Shown: positions 47,224 to 56,906, counted from the first letter of the stretch. The stretch: DNA of 64,000 bases from CAUZFZ01 sp963579025 (GCA_963579025.1 CAUZFZ010000021.1:26189-90188); one strand, 5' to 3'. Made by a program: numbers and translations. The notes: generated from the sequence alone by a model not told the origin.

Positions 47224-48243
47224 ATGAAGACCTTGCTCGTGACCGGTGGATGTGGATTTATTGGGTCGAACTTCATTCGCTGGCAGTTGGAGAATTATCC
47301 GGACGTCGAGATCATCAACGTCGATGTCCTGACCTACGCTGGCAATCTCGAAAATCTGGCGTCGGTGGAAGATGACCCGCGTTGCCGCTTCGAGAAGGGC
47401 GATATCTGTGATCGCGCATTCATTGATGGCGTTCTGAGTTCCGCATCCGTCGATGCGGTCGTCAACTTCGCGGCCGAGAGCCACGTCGACCGCAGCATTC
47501 TGGATTCGGGCCCGTTTGTGCAAACCAACATCGTGGGCACACAGGTGCTCCTTGATGCGAGTCGCCAGGCCAACGTCAACCGCTACCTGCAGGTGTCCAC
47601 CGACGAGGTCTACGGCAGCCTGGGTAGCGAGGGCTTCTTCACAGAGGAAACGCCGCTCGATCCCAGCAGCCCCTATTCGGCCTGTAAAACATCGGCCGAT
47701 CTGTTGGTGCAGGCGTACTGTCGGACACACGGGTTTCCGGGCATCATCACACGCTGCTCCAACAACTACGGACCGTATCAGTTCCCGGAGAAGCTGATTC
47801 CCCTCTTCATTTCGAACGCGTTGAAGGATCAGGCACTACCGGTGTACGGGACTGGCGACAACGTGCGCGATTGGATTCACGTCATTGACCACTGCCGCGG
47901 TATTGACGCCGCGCTGCGCAACGGAAATCCCGGCGAAGTCTACAACTTTGGCGGCCATGCCGAACTGACGAACATGGATCTGACGCTGCGGCTGCTGCGG
48001 GCACTGGGTAAGCCGGAGACGCTGATCCGACACGTCGAAGACCGCGCCGGACACGATTTTCGGTACGCGATTGATACGGCCAAAGCAGAACGAGAACTCG
48101 GCTGGCAACCACAGGTCGATTTCACGACGGGTCTGAAAGAAACCATTGACTGGTATCTCTCAAACACGACCTGGGTCGAACGTGTTCGCAGTGGCGCGTA
48201 CCGCGACTACTACGAAACGCAGTACGGCCGCCGCCTGGCGTGA
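47224..48243 (+). CDS. rfbB: dTDP-glucose 4,6-dehydratase
   Basis: A 339-residue short-chain dehydrogenase/reductase of the RmlB/RfbB type. N-terminal NAD-binding loop G-G-C-G-F-I-G-S-N; S-T-D-E-V-Y-G with catalytic Thr/Asp/Glu; Y-S-A-C-K-T-S-A-D with catalytic Tyr and Lys (usual form YSASKA, here Ser is replaced by Cys); and R-C-S-N-N-Y-G-P-Y-Q-F-P-E-K. It converts dTDP-glucose to dTDP-4-keto-6-deoxyglucose, the precursor of rhamnose and other deoxysugars, in the cytoplasm. The partner rmlA, rmlC and rmlD genes are not in the window. Confidence 0.95.
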   Translation: MKTLLVTGGCGFIGSNFIRWQLENYPDVEIINVDVLTYAGNLENLASVEDDPRCRFEKGDICDRAFIDGVLSSASVDAVVNFAAESHVDRSILDSGPFVQTNIVGTQVLLDASRQANVNRYLQVSTDEVYGSLGSEGFFTEETPLDPSSPYSACKTSADLLVQAYCRTHGFPGIITRCSNNYGPYQFPEKLIPLFISNALKDQALPVYGTGDNVRDWIHVIDHCRGIDAALRNGNPGEVYNFGGHAELTNMDLTLRLLRALGKPETLIRHVEDRAGHDFRYAIDTAKAERELGWQPQVDFTTGLKETIDWYLSNTTWVERVRSGAYRDYYETQYGRRLA

Positions 48244-48290
48244 ATGCCGGGCCGGTATGAACACGTGCCTGCATCAGGACGTGCAGCCCC

Positions 48291-48318
48291 GCGGAATGCG
48301 AACGCGATCGCATTCCGC
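48291..48318. repeat. Perfect hairpin downstream of rfbB
   Basis: GCGGAATGCG (48291-48300) pairs perfectly with CGCATTCCGC (48309-48318) across an 8-base loop. No T run follows, so it may be an mRNA-stabilising or REP-type hairpin instead of a strong terminator. The rest of the 301-base gap to the next gene (48244-48544) shows nothing else. Confidence 0.55.
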
Positions 48319-48544
48319 ATCCATATTGACACCAGATTTGCCATCCCATACTGGTTCCGCCCCCTCATCCGGGACACGCGCCGATTGTGTGACACGGACC
48401 GGCCTCGGTTCGAAGTAACACATATTGAATCCCTTCCCCACTCGGCTCGCGAATCCGGAACTATTCCCTTCTCGTCTCTTCCACTTGTCAAGCGGCACTC
48501 GTCAGAAGCCACGTGACGGGCTGGACATCAGATTCTTCCCCTCC

Positions 48545-49717
48545 ATGCATGACACCGTTCAGACGACTGCGTCTCCGGCGCTGCGCGACCGGGACCGCTG
48601 TTTCTGCCGGACGCCTCCATATCGCCGTGTCGCGCTGCTGTTCTGTCTGTCGCTGACGCTGGCTTCGAGCGTCGGCTGTCTGTCGATGCATCAGAACCAC
48701 TATTTTGCGGGCGAAATGCCGGCGAATCTGGTCGCTTCCACCAATCAGAACCCGCAGCTCATCGATTTCACTCGTCTGAGCAGCGGAGCTTCAGACAGCG
48801 ATCAGATTGCCGCGGAAGATCTGCTGCAGGTCAGCATTGCTGCGAATCTTTCGTCGCGCGACGTCTTCAGTTTTCCCGCTCGCGTCCGCAAAGACGGGCA
48901 GTGCGATCTGGCAATGGTTGGACTGCTGCCACTCGCGGGAATGTCCCTGGAGGAAGCCGAGGTGACCGTCGCGCAGGCGTCGATTCAGCGCGAGCTGTAT
49001 CGCGCACCGCATGTCACCGTCTCAATGAAGAAGAAGAAAGAGATCGGAGTTCTGGTCGTGGGCGCCGTCGAGGATCCAGGATTCAAACGGATTCCGGCAT
49101 CGGAAGCGGACCTGCTGTCAGTTCTGTTTCACGCAGGTGGGTTGTCCAAAGATGCCGGCCCACAGGTCGATATCACCAATGCACGGACCAGCGACGAAAT
49201 CAAACAGGAAGCGATCGCCGCAGCACAGCACGGCGAAGCAGCCGTCAATCAGGTCGGGTATTCCCCCCGACTCGCACCACGATCGGTTGAGGTCAATCTG
49301 ATCAAAGCGGCCGCTTCCGGCGGCGATCAGTTCTTCGTGGGTGATGGCGGCGTCGTGATGGTCGAGAAACTCGATCCGAAAGCGCTCTACGTGATGGGAC
49401 TGGTCCGCAAATCCGGTCGCTACGAATTTCCCACGAATCAGGATCTGTATCTGCTCGATGCGGTCGCCCTGGCTGGTTACACGTCGTCCCAGGTGGCAGA
49501 CAAGGTTTACATCATCCGCAAACTGCCTGACATGTCGCAGCCAAGCGTCGTTCAGGCCAGTCTGCGGAGGGCACGTCACGAGGAAGCTCACAACGTGCGA
49601 CTCGCCCCCGGTGACGTTGTCTCTGTCGAGCACACGCCAGCAACGGTCGTGCTCGAGGTCCTCAACATGGTTCGTATCGGGGTATCCGGAAGCCTCAATC
49701 AAGTCCTGGGCTTCTAA
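48545..49717 (+). CDS. Polysaccharide export lipoprotein (Wza-like, SLBB domains)
   Basis: A 390-residue protein starting M-H-D-T-V-Q-T at 48545; the frame is open further upstream but without a signal. A hydrophobic segment ends at lipobox A-S-S-V-G-C, so it is an outer-membrane-type lipoprotein. The Poly_export domain contains D-L-L-Q-V-S-I and R-V-R-K-D-G-Q-C-D-L-A-M-V-G-L-L-P-L-A-G-M-S (glycine-leucine turn), followed by SLBB-type segments such as V-G-A-V-E-D-P-G-F and V-M-G-L-V-R-K-S-G-R-Y. Wza-type proteins form the outer-membrane export channel. The Wzc-like partner starts 94 bp downstream. Confidence 0.88.
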   Translation: MHDTVQTTASPALRDRDRCFCRTPPYRRVALLFCLSLTLASSVGCLSMHQNHYFAGEMPANLVASTNQNPQLIDFTRLSSGASDSDQIAAEDLLQVSIAANLSSRDVFSFPARVRKDGQCDLAMVGLLPLAGMSLEEAEVTVAQASIQRELYRAPHVTVSMKKKKEIGVLVVGAVEDPGFKRIPASEADLLSVLFHAGGLSKDAGPQVDITNARTSDEIKQEAIAAAQHGEAAVNQVGYSPRLAPRSVEVNLIKAAASGGDQFFVGDGGVVMVEKLDPKALYVMGLVRKSGRYEFPTNQDLYLLDAVALAGYTSSQVADKVYIIRKLPDMSQPSVVQASLRRARHEEAHNVRLAPGDVVSVEHTPATVVLEVLNMVRIGVSGSLNQVLGF

Positions 49718-49811
49718 AGGCAGTCGGTCGAGAGTTGAAGTGGGAACGACCAGACGCAGCTCGGTCAGGCCCTTTCCATCTTCAGAGTTCAGTGTTCAGA
49801 AAGTGCCCAGC

Positions 49812-52166
49812 ATGAGTCAGCCAGCAAACCACACTGAAGTCGCCGGTGCCGACGTGATTGCCACCAGTACGCCGTCACAGACGAACGTCTTTGCGTCGAT
49901 ACTCCGCTTCCTGCACCTCGTGCGGATGCGTCGTGGTGTGATGATTGGCTGGATGCTGGTGTGCCTGGTTATCGGGGCGATTTTCTACGCAGTGGCTCCC
50001 AGGCTGTACGATTCGACCGCACAGATTTTCGTTATTCGGAATGCCGGCGGAGATGCGCGCGACGAGCAATCGGATTCGATTACCGACATCCTCAAGACGC
50101 TGCCGACTCACGCCAGGAATATGGCCAGCCAGACGGTTCTGTCCGAGGCGCTGCAGAACCTGCCCCCTGAGTACCACGTCGATTTTGGCAAAGCTCGGGA
50201 ACAGAACTGGCCGGATATCGTCCGCAGCAACCTGCGTATCTCGTACGATAAGAATTCGACTCTGATCGACCTGCGATACCGGTCGCTTGACCCGGTTGCG
50301 TCCAAAGAAATGCTGAACGCCATTGTGGCCGCGTATCAAAGTTTCGTGGATCGGACGTCTAACGACCAAAGAACCAAAGACCTGGTTGTCCTGCGGTCGG
50401 ATCGAGACGAATTGCACCGGCGCATTCTCGCAAGTCGTCAGAAACTCGCGCAATTGTGGGAACAGCAGGGCATCATCGCGCTGAGCGGTGGCGACAAAGT
50501 TGATGTCGACTCCACACGCATTCTCGAACTGGAAGCGGAACTGACCACGGCCCAGCAGAAACTACGAGAATCCCGTTCGTTCCATACCGCGGTGGAACAG
50601 GCGATCCAGAACAGGCAGGATCTCGTGCATCTTGCCGTGCAGGCACTGGGTTCATCGGCCCAGAAACTGCTCGATCAGGAACTGGGTGGAGGACAGACGA
50701 CGCAGAATGCTCTGCTGTACAACAAATTCATGCAGCAACTGGTTCAGCAGGAAACAGATCTGCGAAATGCACAACGCGACCTGCTGGATAATCACCCGCG
50801 CATACGCATGCTGCAAACCGAAATCCAGATGACGCGTCTGTGGCTGGACGGAGAGCAGAAGCGACAGGTCACAAAGCTCTATCAGATTCGGCACGACCAC
50901 CTTGTCACACGACTGCGCGAGGTCGCCTGGCAGAAACTTCGGCAGTCTCAGGAGCACGAGCAGAGCATTCAGACCGAACTTGCAGGCCTCCGCCGAGCGT
51001 ACGACGATCGCTCGGGAGCACGAATTCAGATGCTCAATCTGGAAGCCGAAATTAAGCAGAATGACCTGTCACTGGCGAGTGTCGAAAGTGCCATCAACAG
51101 TCTGGGCACAACGGGCGGTCGCAATCTGCTTACCTCAATCACTCGCTTCCCAATGGTGCCCAACGGTCCGGCTTCCCCTCGTCTGCTGCTGGTTGCTGTC
51201 GTCGCGATCTTCTCTGGAATCCTGTTCGGTGTCGCGACGGTCTACGTCCTGGATGTCCTGGATGACCGTTTCCGATCACCTGAAGAGCTGCGCGTGCAAC
51301 TGGGAGTTCCTGTGCTGGCTATGGTGCGGCAACTGGAACCGACCGGAAAAACCGGCGTCGAATCGATCAACACACTGGTCCGTCCCAACGGAGTCGAGAC
51401 CGAAGCGTTCCGTACGTTGCGGACGTCGATCTCCTTCACTGAAGGAGCGAATCAGCGGATCATGGTCACCAGTTCCGAACCGGGCGACGGCAAGACAACG
51501 GTGATGGCCAATCTGGCCGTCGCCTACGCACAAAGTGGCAAGAAGACATTGTTGATTGATGCGGACATGCGGCGTCCTGGCATGTCGACGATGCTTGATC
51601 TACGAGGTCCAAAGGGTCTTTCACATATTCTCAAGACTGACGCACCCATCGAGCAGGCGGCTCCCGATCAGTGTATTCAGGGAATTGCCGACCGACTGGA
51701 TTTCATTCCGTCAGGCTCGCGTCCCGTCAATCCGGCCGAGTTACTGGCCGGCGATCGGTTTGCCGAACTGTTGGCGTGGGCCGAAACGGTTTACGACCAG
51801 ATCCTCGTTGATGCACCGCCCGTACTAGCGGTTGCGGATCCGACGATTATTGGACGGCTGGTGGATGGCGTTGTCCTTGTCGTCCGTCCCAGTAAGAACC
51901 GTCGCAAGATGGTCATTCGCGCGGCTGAGTCGCTTTCGACCGTCGACATCCAACTGCTGGGCCTCGCGGTGAATCGTATTACTGGTGACATCAGCAGTGA
52001 CTACTACGGGTATGGCTATGGATACGGCTACGGATATGGCTACGGATATGGATATGGACACGGCGGCGGCTATGGACACGGTCAGGAAGACGAGTCGATG
52101 GACACCGAGACATCGGAGACGGAAGAGTTGATCGCGGTGTCGATGCCAGATCGAGCTGCAGCCTGA
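49812..52166 (+). CDS. Wzc/CpsD-type chain-length regulator and tyrosine autokinase
   Basis: A 784-residue bacterial tyrosine kinase. N-terminal Wzz domain with a membrane span at about residues 45-62 (M-I-G-W-M-L-V-C-L-V-I-G-A-I-F), coiled-coil region about residues 190-430, a second span near 460-485, then the BY-kinase domain with Walker A S-S-E-P-G-D-G-K-T-T (about 555), Walker A' L-L-I-D-A-D-M-R-R-P and Walker B I-L-V-D-A-P-P. The C terminus has a remarkable run of nine Y-G repeats (about residues 730-756), the tyrosine cluster that is autophosphorylated. It pairs with the upstream Wza-like exporter to control polymer length and export. Confidence 0.92.
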   Translation: MSQPANHTEVAGADVIATSTPSQTNVFASILRFLHLVRMRRGVMIGWMLVCLVIGAIFYAVAPRLYDSTAQIFVIRNAGGDARDEQSDSITDILKTLPTHARNMASQTVLSEALQNLPPEYHVDFGKAREQNWPDIVRSNLRISYDKNSTLIDLRYRSLDPVASKEMLNAIVAAYQSFVDRTSNDQRTKDLVVLRSDRDELHRRILASRQKLAQLWEQQGIIALSGGDKVDVDSTRILELEAELTTAQQKLRESRSFHTAVEQAIQNRQDLVHLAVQALGSSAQKLLDQELGGGQTTQNALLYNKFMQQLVQQETDLRNAQRDLLDNHPRIRMLQTEIQMTRLWLDGEQKRQVTKLYQIRHDHLVTRLREVAWQKLRQSQEHEQSIQTELAGLRRAYDDRSGARIQMLNLEAEIKQNDLSLASVESAINSLGTTGGRNLLTSITRFPMVPNGPASPRLLLVAVVAIFSGILFGVATVYVLDVLDDRFRSPEELRVQLGVPVLAMVRQLEPTGKTGVESINTLVRPNGVETEAFRTLRTSISFTEGANQRIMVTSSEPGDGKTTVMANLAVAYAQSGKKTLLIDADMRRPGMSTMLDLRGPKGLSHILKTDAPIEQAAPDQCIQGIADRLDFIPSGSRPVNPAELLAGDRFAELLAWAETVYDQILVDAPPVLAVADPTIIGRLVDGVVLVVRPSKNRRKMVIRAAESLSTVDIQLLGLAVNRITGDISSDYYGYGYGYGYGYGYGYGYGHGGGYGHGQEDESMDTETSETEELIAVSMPDRAAA

Positions 52167-52178
52167 GATCAATTGTTC

Positions 52179-52284
52179 GTAGTAGCCCGATTGATCTAGG
52201 TCGGTCGCGAGTGCTTCCAGCGATCCCGGTGGTTGCAGATTGGAAGTCGACTGGATGAGCGAACCGCATGAATGCGGTTACTAC
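52179..52284. repeat. Inverted-repeat element with AACCGCAT-GA-ATGCGGTT hairpin
   Basis: GTAGTAGCC (52179-52187) is inverted at GGTTACTAC (52276-52284, one mismatch), and the right end contains the perfect hairpin AACCGCAT/ATGCGGTT (52262-52269/52272-52279). It occupies the gap between the Wzc-like and Wzy-like genes. The ATG at 52268 lies inside this hairpin, which argues against it as a start codon. Confidence 0.55.
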
Positions 52285-52303
52285 TAACGGAACAGGTGCT
52301 GAT

Positions 52304-54967
52304 ATGCGGCCATCTCACTTCACACTACCGGAGCACCTGACTCGACCGCGCGATCGATACTCGCGGCTGCTGCAGAGAGGTGTCGATGGTGGGCTGATGC
52401 TGGCCATCTTTGCTGTCCCGTTTGCGTTTGGTGGACGGCATTCCATCGGCCAGTTTCTACTCGTCGTCTCGGCCGTCTGGAGTGCTCTGGCCTGGGCAAT
52501 GCTGCAGTTTACTTCGCCGCATCCGAACTGGATCCGCTCGCGACTGGAGCCTCTACTGTTGCTGATTGTGTCAGTCGGAGCGTTGCAGATTGTGCCGTTG
52601 CCGGCGGCTGTGACAGGATTGCTCTCACCACAGACGGCTGCCGTTCTGCCCATGTGGAATGCGGACACTGCTGCCGGCCGATTCGGTGACTCGTGGCCGT
52701 ATCTGTCTCTGACGGTGACCGAAACACGTGCGGGTGTGGCCGTTGGTTTGGCTTACGTACTGCTGTTTCTGGTTGCCGTGCAACGAATCCGGGATGTGCG
52801 TGATGCCGGGCGGATTGTCCGCTGGATCGCCATGTCTGGCGGCATGATGGTTGTATTCGGCTTGATCCAGTACCTGTTTTCCAATGGCAAACTGTTCTGG
52901 GCCATTGAGCACCCTCAAGTCACCACACTGGACCGGCCCATCGGAGCGTTTCTGAATAAGAATCACTTTTCACAATTCGTTGCGGTAACAATAGGGCCTC
53001 TCGTCTATTGGCTGTTCAAACGGCTGGAATCTCATTCAAAACACTCGGGGCAATCAGACTGGGCTGGTAATCGCGTCCCGGCGATCACGCGAATTACTTG
53101 CATCGCTGCACTCGTGGCGTTGTCACTTGTGGCAGTGCTGATCGCTCGATCGCGGGGCGGTTTTCTGGCCGTAGGTGGCGCCTCGGCAGTCCTGCTGTTC
53201 GGACTGTATGCCAAGTCGCTGATCTCAAGGCGACAACTTGGTGTGTTGTCTGGTATCGGTTTGACAGTGTGCCTGCTTATGGGAATCGTTGGGCACGAAA
53301 AGTTGACGCGGATTATGCACCGGCTTGATACCTGGAGCGACAACGGCCGATTCCCAATCTGGCAGGCCAACCTGAAGACCATTAGCGAGTTTCCGATCAT
53401 TGGCACGGGCGTAGGCAGTCATCGCTATGTCTACCCGCGATTTCTCGATCAACCTTTCCGTGAAGGGGAGTATTCGCATGCGGAAAGCAGCTACCTGCAG
53501 ATTCTCACTGAAACCGGACTGATTGGTTTCAGCGTGTGCGTCGTGTGTGTGCTGCTGTGTTTCTATTGGTGCTGCCGTGGAGTGAAAATCAGCCAGTCAC
53601 GTGATTCAACGCTGGTACTGTGCGCGGCGACGGCAACACTGGTCGCTTCGTGCATCCAGTCGCTGGGCGACTTTGTGTGGTACATCCCGGGCTGCATGGT
53701 CATGGTCGTGCTGATGATGGCGTGTGCATTTCGCGTTTATCAGATGGAACAGGACCGAAGGACGCCTCCGCAGACTGATCGCGTTCGTCCGTTATCCCGC
53801 GCTCGCCTCGTGTGCGGTGTGTTGTGCATCGTCCCTCTGGGGTTGTGGATGGGCAGCTTGTGGTTGCCACGCGTGCTGGCCGAACCACACTGGATCAGTT
53901 ACCGCCGAGTCATCCTTGCCCCCGCGGTCGGACGCGAAACGACGCCGAGTACCGGCAATTCCAGTCGGCTGAAACAGGTCATTGTGTCGATGCGGAAGGC
54001 AGTACAGGCCAATCCCGATGATCCTCGGTTTCATGTTCGTCTGGCCGCTCAGTACACGAGGTTGTTCCACGTCCTGCAAAGTCGGTCGGAAAACAACTTC
54101 CCGCTGAATCAGCTTCGCGACGCCGCCATCGCCGGCGACTTTGAATCGCCAGAGGAACTGCGGGAATGGCTCGAACGCTCGTGCGGTGATCACATCAAGT
54201 ATGCGTACTCAGCGGAACAACACGTGCGACGGGCGATTCAACTGAATCCGCTGGATGCACACGCGTATCTTTATCTGTCCGAGTTGGCCTTCCTGTCCGG
54301 AGCACCCGACGGTTTCGAGCGTGCCTGCGTTGCCCAAAGCCTGACGTTGCGGCCCTATGACGCGAACATCCTGTTCGCAGCGGGTCGAGACGCCCGCCTG
54401 GATGGTGATGTTGAGAAATGGATCGAACTCTGGAAGCAGGCTTTTCACCGCGACGCGTCGGTTCAGTCACAGATCATGCGGCAACTGGCCGAGTGGACGC
54501 CGGCACCGGTCGAGATCATCGCGCAGGTCTTCGAGCCGGACGTTGCCGCTCTGGAACGCCTGACCGGGATTCTTGAGGGTATGAATTTGCCGGACGACCA
54601 CCACAAAGCCATTACGCTGCTATCGACGAAACTGTTCGAGCGAGCCGGTGAGCCGGACAACCGTGACCGAGCACAGGACTGGCTCGACGCAGCGGCGGCC
54701 TTTGGGAAGATCGGTGAAACCGAGCGAGTTGCTGAGTGTCTGGACAATGCGTATCAGGCGGCACCGACGAGTTTTGTTGTGCGTCTGGAGTATGGGGCAT
54801 GGTTACTGCGAAACGCCCGCACGTCTGACGCCAGCCGTCACCTCGAATGGTGCCACCGGATGAAACCAGATCATCCGAAGTTGAACGACCTTTTGAGTAA
54901 GCTCAACCGTTCCGCACGTCCGCGAGAAATCCAGCAGACAAGCGGCGAAACAGGCGGTCGATTCTGA
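52304..54967 (+). CDS. O-antigen ligase/polymerase-like protein (Wzy_C) with TPR-like tail
   Basis: An 887-residue protein starting at ATG 52304 (AGGTG 6-10 bases upstream; 52268 lies in a repeat). About eleven hydrophobic spans occupy residues 1-510, with the long periplasmic loop ending A-E-S-S-Y-L-Q-I-L-T-E-T-G, the segment H-x(6)G-P/E-S-x-Y-L typical of Wzy_C/WaaL ligases (here H-A-E-S-S-Y-L). The last 370 residues are soluble and helical with TPR-like units (A-I-Q-L-N-P-L-D-A-H-A-Y-L-Y-L-S-E-L-A). It should polymerise or ligate glycan units at the periplasmic face of the membrane. Confidence 0.85.
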   Translation: MRPSHFTLPEHLTRPRDRYSRLLQRGVDGGLMLAIFAVPFAFGGRHSIGQFLLVVSAVWSALAWAMLQFTSPHPNWIRSRLEPLLLLIVSVGALQIVPLPAAVTGLLSPQTAAVLPMWNADTAAGRFGDSWPYLSLTVTETRAGVAVGLAYVLLFLVAVQRIRDVRDAGRIVRWIAMSGGMMVVFGLIQYLFSNGKLFWAIEHPQVTTLDRPIGAFLNKNHFSQFVAVTIGPLVYWLFKRLESHSKHSGQSDWAGNRVPAITRITCIAALVALSLVAVLIARSRGGFLAVGGASAVLLFGLYAKSLISRRQLGVLSGIGLTVCLLMGIVGHEKLTRIMHRLDTWSDNGRFPIWQANLKTISEFPIIGTGVGSHRYVYPRFLDQPFREGEYSHAESSYLQILTETGLIGFSVCVVCVLLCFYWCCRGVKISQSRDSTLVLCAATATLVASCIQSLGDFVWYIPGCMVMVVLMMACAFRVYQMEQDRRTPPQTDRVRPLSRARLVCGVLCIVPLGLWMGSLWLPRVLAEPHWISYRRVILAPAVGRETTPSTGNSSRLKQVIVSMRKAVQANPDDPRFHVRLAAQYTRLFHVLQSRSENNFPLNQLRDAAIAGDFESPEELREWLERSCGDHIKYAYSAEQHVRRAIQLNPLDAHAYLYLSELAFLSGAPDGFERACVAQSLTLRPYDANILFAAGRDARLDGDVEKWIELWKQAFHRDASVQSQIMRQLAEWTPAPVEIIAQVFEPDVAALERLTGILEGMNLPDDHHKAITLLSTKLFERAGEPDNRDRAQDWLDAAAAFGKIGETERVAECLDNAYQAAPTSFVVRLEYGAWLLRNARTSDASRHLEWCHRMKPDHPKLNDLLSKLNRSARPREIQQTSGETGGRF

Positions 54968-55017
54968 GACCGCAGCCGGACAATTGGATATGCTGGCTGT
55001 CGGAGGCCATACCTGTC

Positions 55018-55665
55018 GTGTCTGATCTGCCCGCGGAATCTCCTGAACTTGTGAATCGCGTCCTGCGCGGCGACACGGATGCGCTGTCTGAGCTGTTCGC
55101 GATCTATCGGCCGCGCCTGTGGCGGATGGTCAATTTTCGCCTCGATCCGCGTCTGGCCGGCCGCATTGATGCTGACGACATCCTGCAGGAAGCCTGGTTG
55201 AGGGCGATTGACCGGATCGACTCGTTCATCAGCGACGCGGCGCGCTCATCGTTCATCTGGTTCCGGATGATCGTGACACAGACGATGGTCGATCTGCACC
55301 GTCGTCACGTGGGGGCTCAGAAACGCAGTGCCGCCAAAGAGATGTCCATCCACGGTGGATGGAGCAGCGATTCGACGTCGATCTCGCTGGCGCGGCACCT
55401 GCTCGGTCACCTCTCGTCACCCAGCAACGCGGCGATTCGGGCTGAACTGTCACAGCAACTGGAAGCCGCCTTGAGCACCATGAGCGACATTGATCGCGAG
55501 GTGCTGGCGATGCGGCATTTCGAAGAACTGACGAACGGTGAAACAGCTCAGGTTCTGGAGATGACCGAACAGGCGGCCAGCGCCAGGTACGTCCGGGCAC
55601 TGGCTCGATTACGTCACGTCCTGACGGCCATTCCGGGCTTTCTGGATGACTCGGGCAAGTCATGA
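55018..55665 (+). CDS. ECF-type RNA polymerase sigma factor
   Basis: A 215-residue sigma-70-family protein with a GTG start at 55018. Region 2 reads F-A-I-Y-R-P-R-L-W-R-M-V...D-A-D-D-I-L-Q-E-A-W-L-R-A; region 4 shows L-S-T-M-S-D-I-D-R-E-V-L-A-M-R-H-F-E-E-L-T-N-G-E-T-A-Q-V-L-E-M. This form, with E-L-T-N-x-E-x-A, is the planctomycete ECF group that is encoded next to Ser/Thr kinases. Its stop overlaps the kinase start by 4 bp (ATGA), so the two proteins are translationally coupled and likely act together, with the kinase controlling sigma activity. Confidence 0.9.
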   Translation: MSDLPAESPELVNRVLRGDTDALSELFAIYRPRLWRMVNFRLDPRLAGRIDADDILQEAWLRAIDRIDSFISDAARSSFIWFRMIVTQTMVDLHRRHVGAQKRSAAKEMSIHGGWSSDSTSISLARHLLGHLSSPSNAAIRAELSQQLEAALSTMSDIDREVLAMRHFEELTNGETAQVLEMTEQAASARYVRALARLRHVLTAIPGFLDDSGKS

Positions 55666-56906
55666 CCGAACACTCCGACGACTCTGCGTTCGAACCGGTG
55701 CTGGACGGCTTTCCCACAGAAATCGATCCGCGTCACGTGCGATCACGGGATCGTCTGGAAGTGCTGGCCACGGAATTCAGCGAACGCGGACGCCGGGGTG
55801 AGAACCCATCCATCGACACGTACGTCGAACGCTACCCTGATCTCGCCGAAGGCATCCGTGAGCTGTTCCCGATTGTTGCGGCTCTGGAACAATGGAAGAC
55901 CGATCGCGAGTCAGAATTACTCCGCGACCATCTGCCCGAGCAGTTCAACATTCAGCAACTGGGTGACTGCCGCATTGTGCGCGAGATTGGCCGCGGCGGC
56001 ATGGGGGTCGTGTTTGAAGGTCTGCAGGGGGCTTTGCAACGTCGCGTGGCCGTCAAGCTGTTGCCCTGGCGCATCTCAATGGTTCCTGGTCGCCAGGAGC
56101 GATTCGAGCAGGAAGCCCGGACAATCGCAAAGCTCGGGCATACGAACATTGTCCCCATCTATAGCTTCGGACAGCATGATGACTACGCCTACTACGTCAT
56201 GCAGTACATCGAGAGTGTGGGGCTGGATCGAATCATTGAACGTCTGGGCGAAACCCAGTTGTTGTGGTTCAGTGAGGAAATCGCCGCCGCTCGAGAGTGT
56301 GCTGCCGACGCGCCCGCCGGACCAGGTCAGGGAGGCATCCGGCGCGACTCGTGGAAGATGCTTGCTCGCATGACGCTGCAGGTCGCTCAGGCCCTGCGCC
56401 ATGCGCACGGCCTGGGAGTGCTGCACAACGACGTCAAGCCGGCTAACCTGCTGGTCGATGCCGCGGGCCGCGTGTGGGTGACCGACTTCGGCCTGGCCCA
56501 GGAAGTCGACCCGGAATCCGATCTGGCCGATGACCGCGTGACCGGGACGCTGCGATATATGGCGCCGGAACGGTTTCATGGTATCTGCAACGAAGCCAGT
56601 GATATTTACTCGCTGGGCGTCACTCTGTTCGAGTTGCTGACGCGCGTCCCCGCGTTTTCCGCCGATGACCGCACGTCGCTGGTTGAGCAAATCTCCAAAG
56701 GCCAGTTGCAGCGACCGCGCGATGTGAACCGCGAGATCCCGGCGGGGCTTGACGCCATTGTCCGTAAGGCAACGGAACGCGATTCGGCTCGGCGCTATCA
56801 GTCGTCCGCGCAACTGGTTGACGACCTGCAGAGATTCGTCAGCGGTAAATCGGTGCAGGCACGTCGCGAGCAAGGCTTGTTCGGCTGGCTGCGTCGCGGA
56901 AGGTAG
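55662..56906 (+). CDS. Ser/Thr protein kinase (PknB-like), short form
   Basis: A 414-residue kinase. After about 100 acidic residues comes the kinase domain: glycine loop I-G-R-G-G-M-G-V-V (110-117), V-A-V-K132, catalytic loop H255-N-D257-V-K-P-A-N and D275-F-G. The usual Arg of the H-R-D motif is Asn, so it is a non-RD kinase. An insert of about 40 residues lies before the catalytic loop. The protein ends at L-F-G-W-L-R-R-G-R, exactly where planctomycete relatives usually continue into a membrane span and sensor domain; there is no membrane segment here. This may be a natural soluble form or a truncation. It is coupled to the sigma factor gene. Confidence 0.9.
   Translation: MTEHSDDSAFEPVLDGFPTEIDPRHVRSRDRLEVLATEFSERGRRGENPSIDTYVERYPDLAEGIRELFPIVAALEQWKTDRESELLRDHLPEQFNIQQLGDCRIVREIGRGGMGVVFEGLQGALQRRVAVKLLPWRISMVPGRQERFEQEARTIAKLGHTNIVPIYSFGQHDDYAYYVMQYIESVGLDRIIERLGETQLLWFSEEIAAARECAADAPAGPGQGGIRRDSWKMLARMTLQVAQALRHAHGLGVLHNDVKPANLLVDAAGRVWVTDFGLAQEVDPESDLADDRVTGTLRYMAPERFHGICNEASDIYSLGVTLFELLTRVPAFSADDRTSLVEQISKGQLQRPRDVNREIPAGLDAIVRKATERDSARRYQSSAQLVDDLQRFVSGKSVQARREQGLFGWLRRGR

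Noticed and set aside
52268..52303. Upstream ATG (52268) as start of the polymerase-like gene
   Set aside because: It lies within a perfect hairpin of a repeat element and lacks a ribosome site; ATG 52304 has one.
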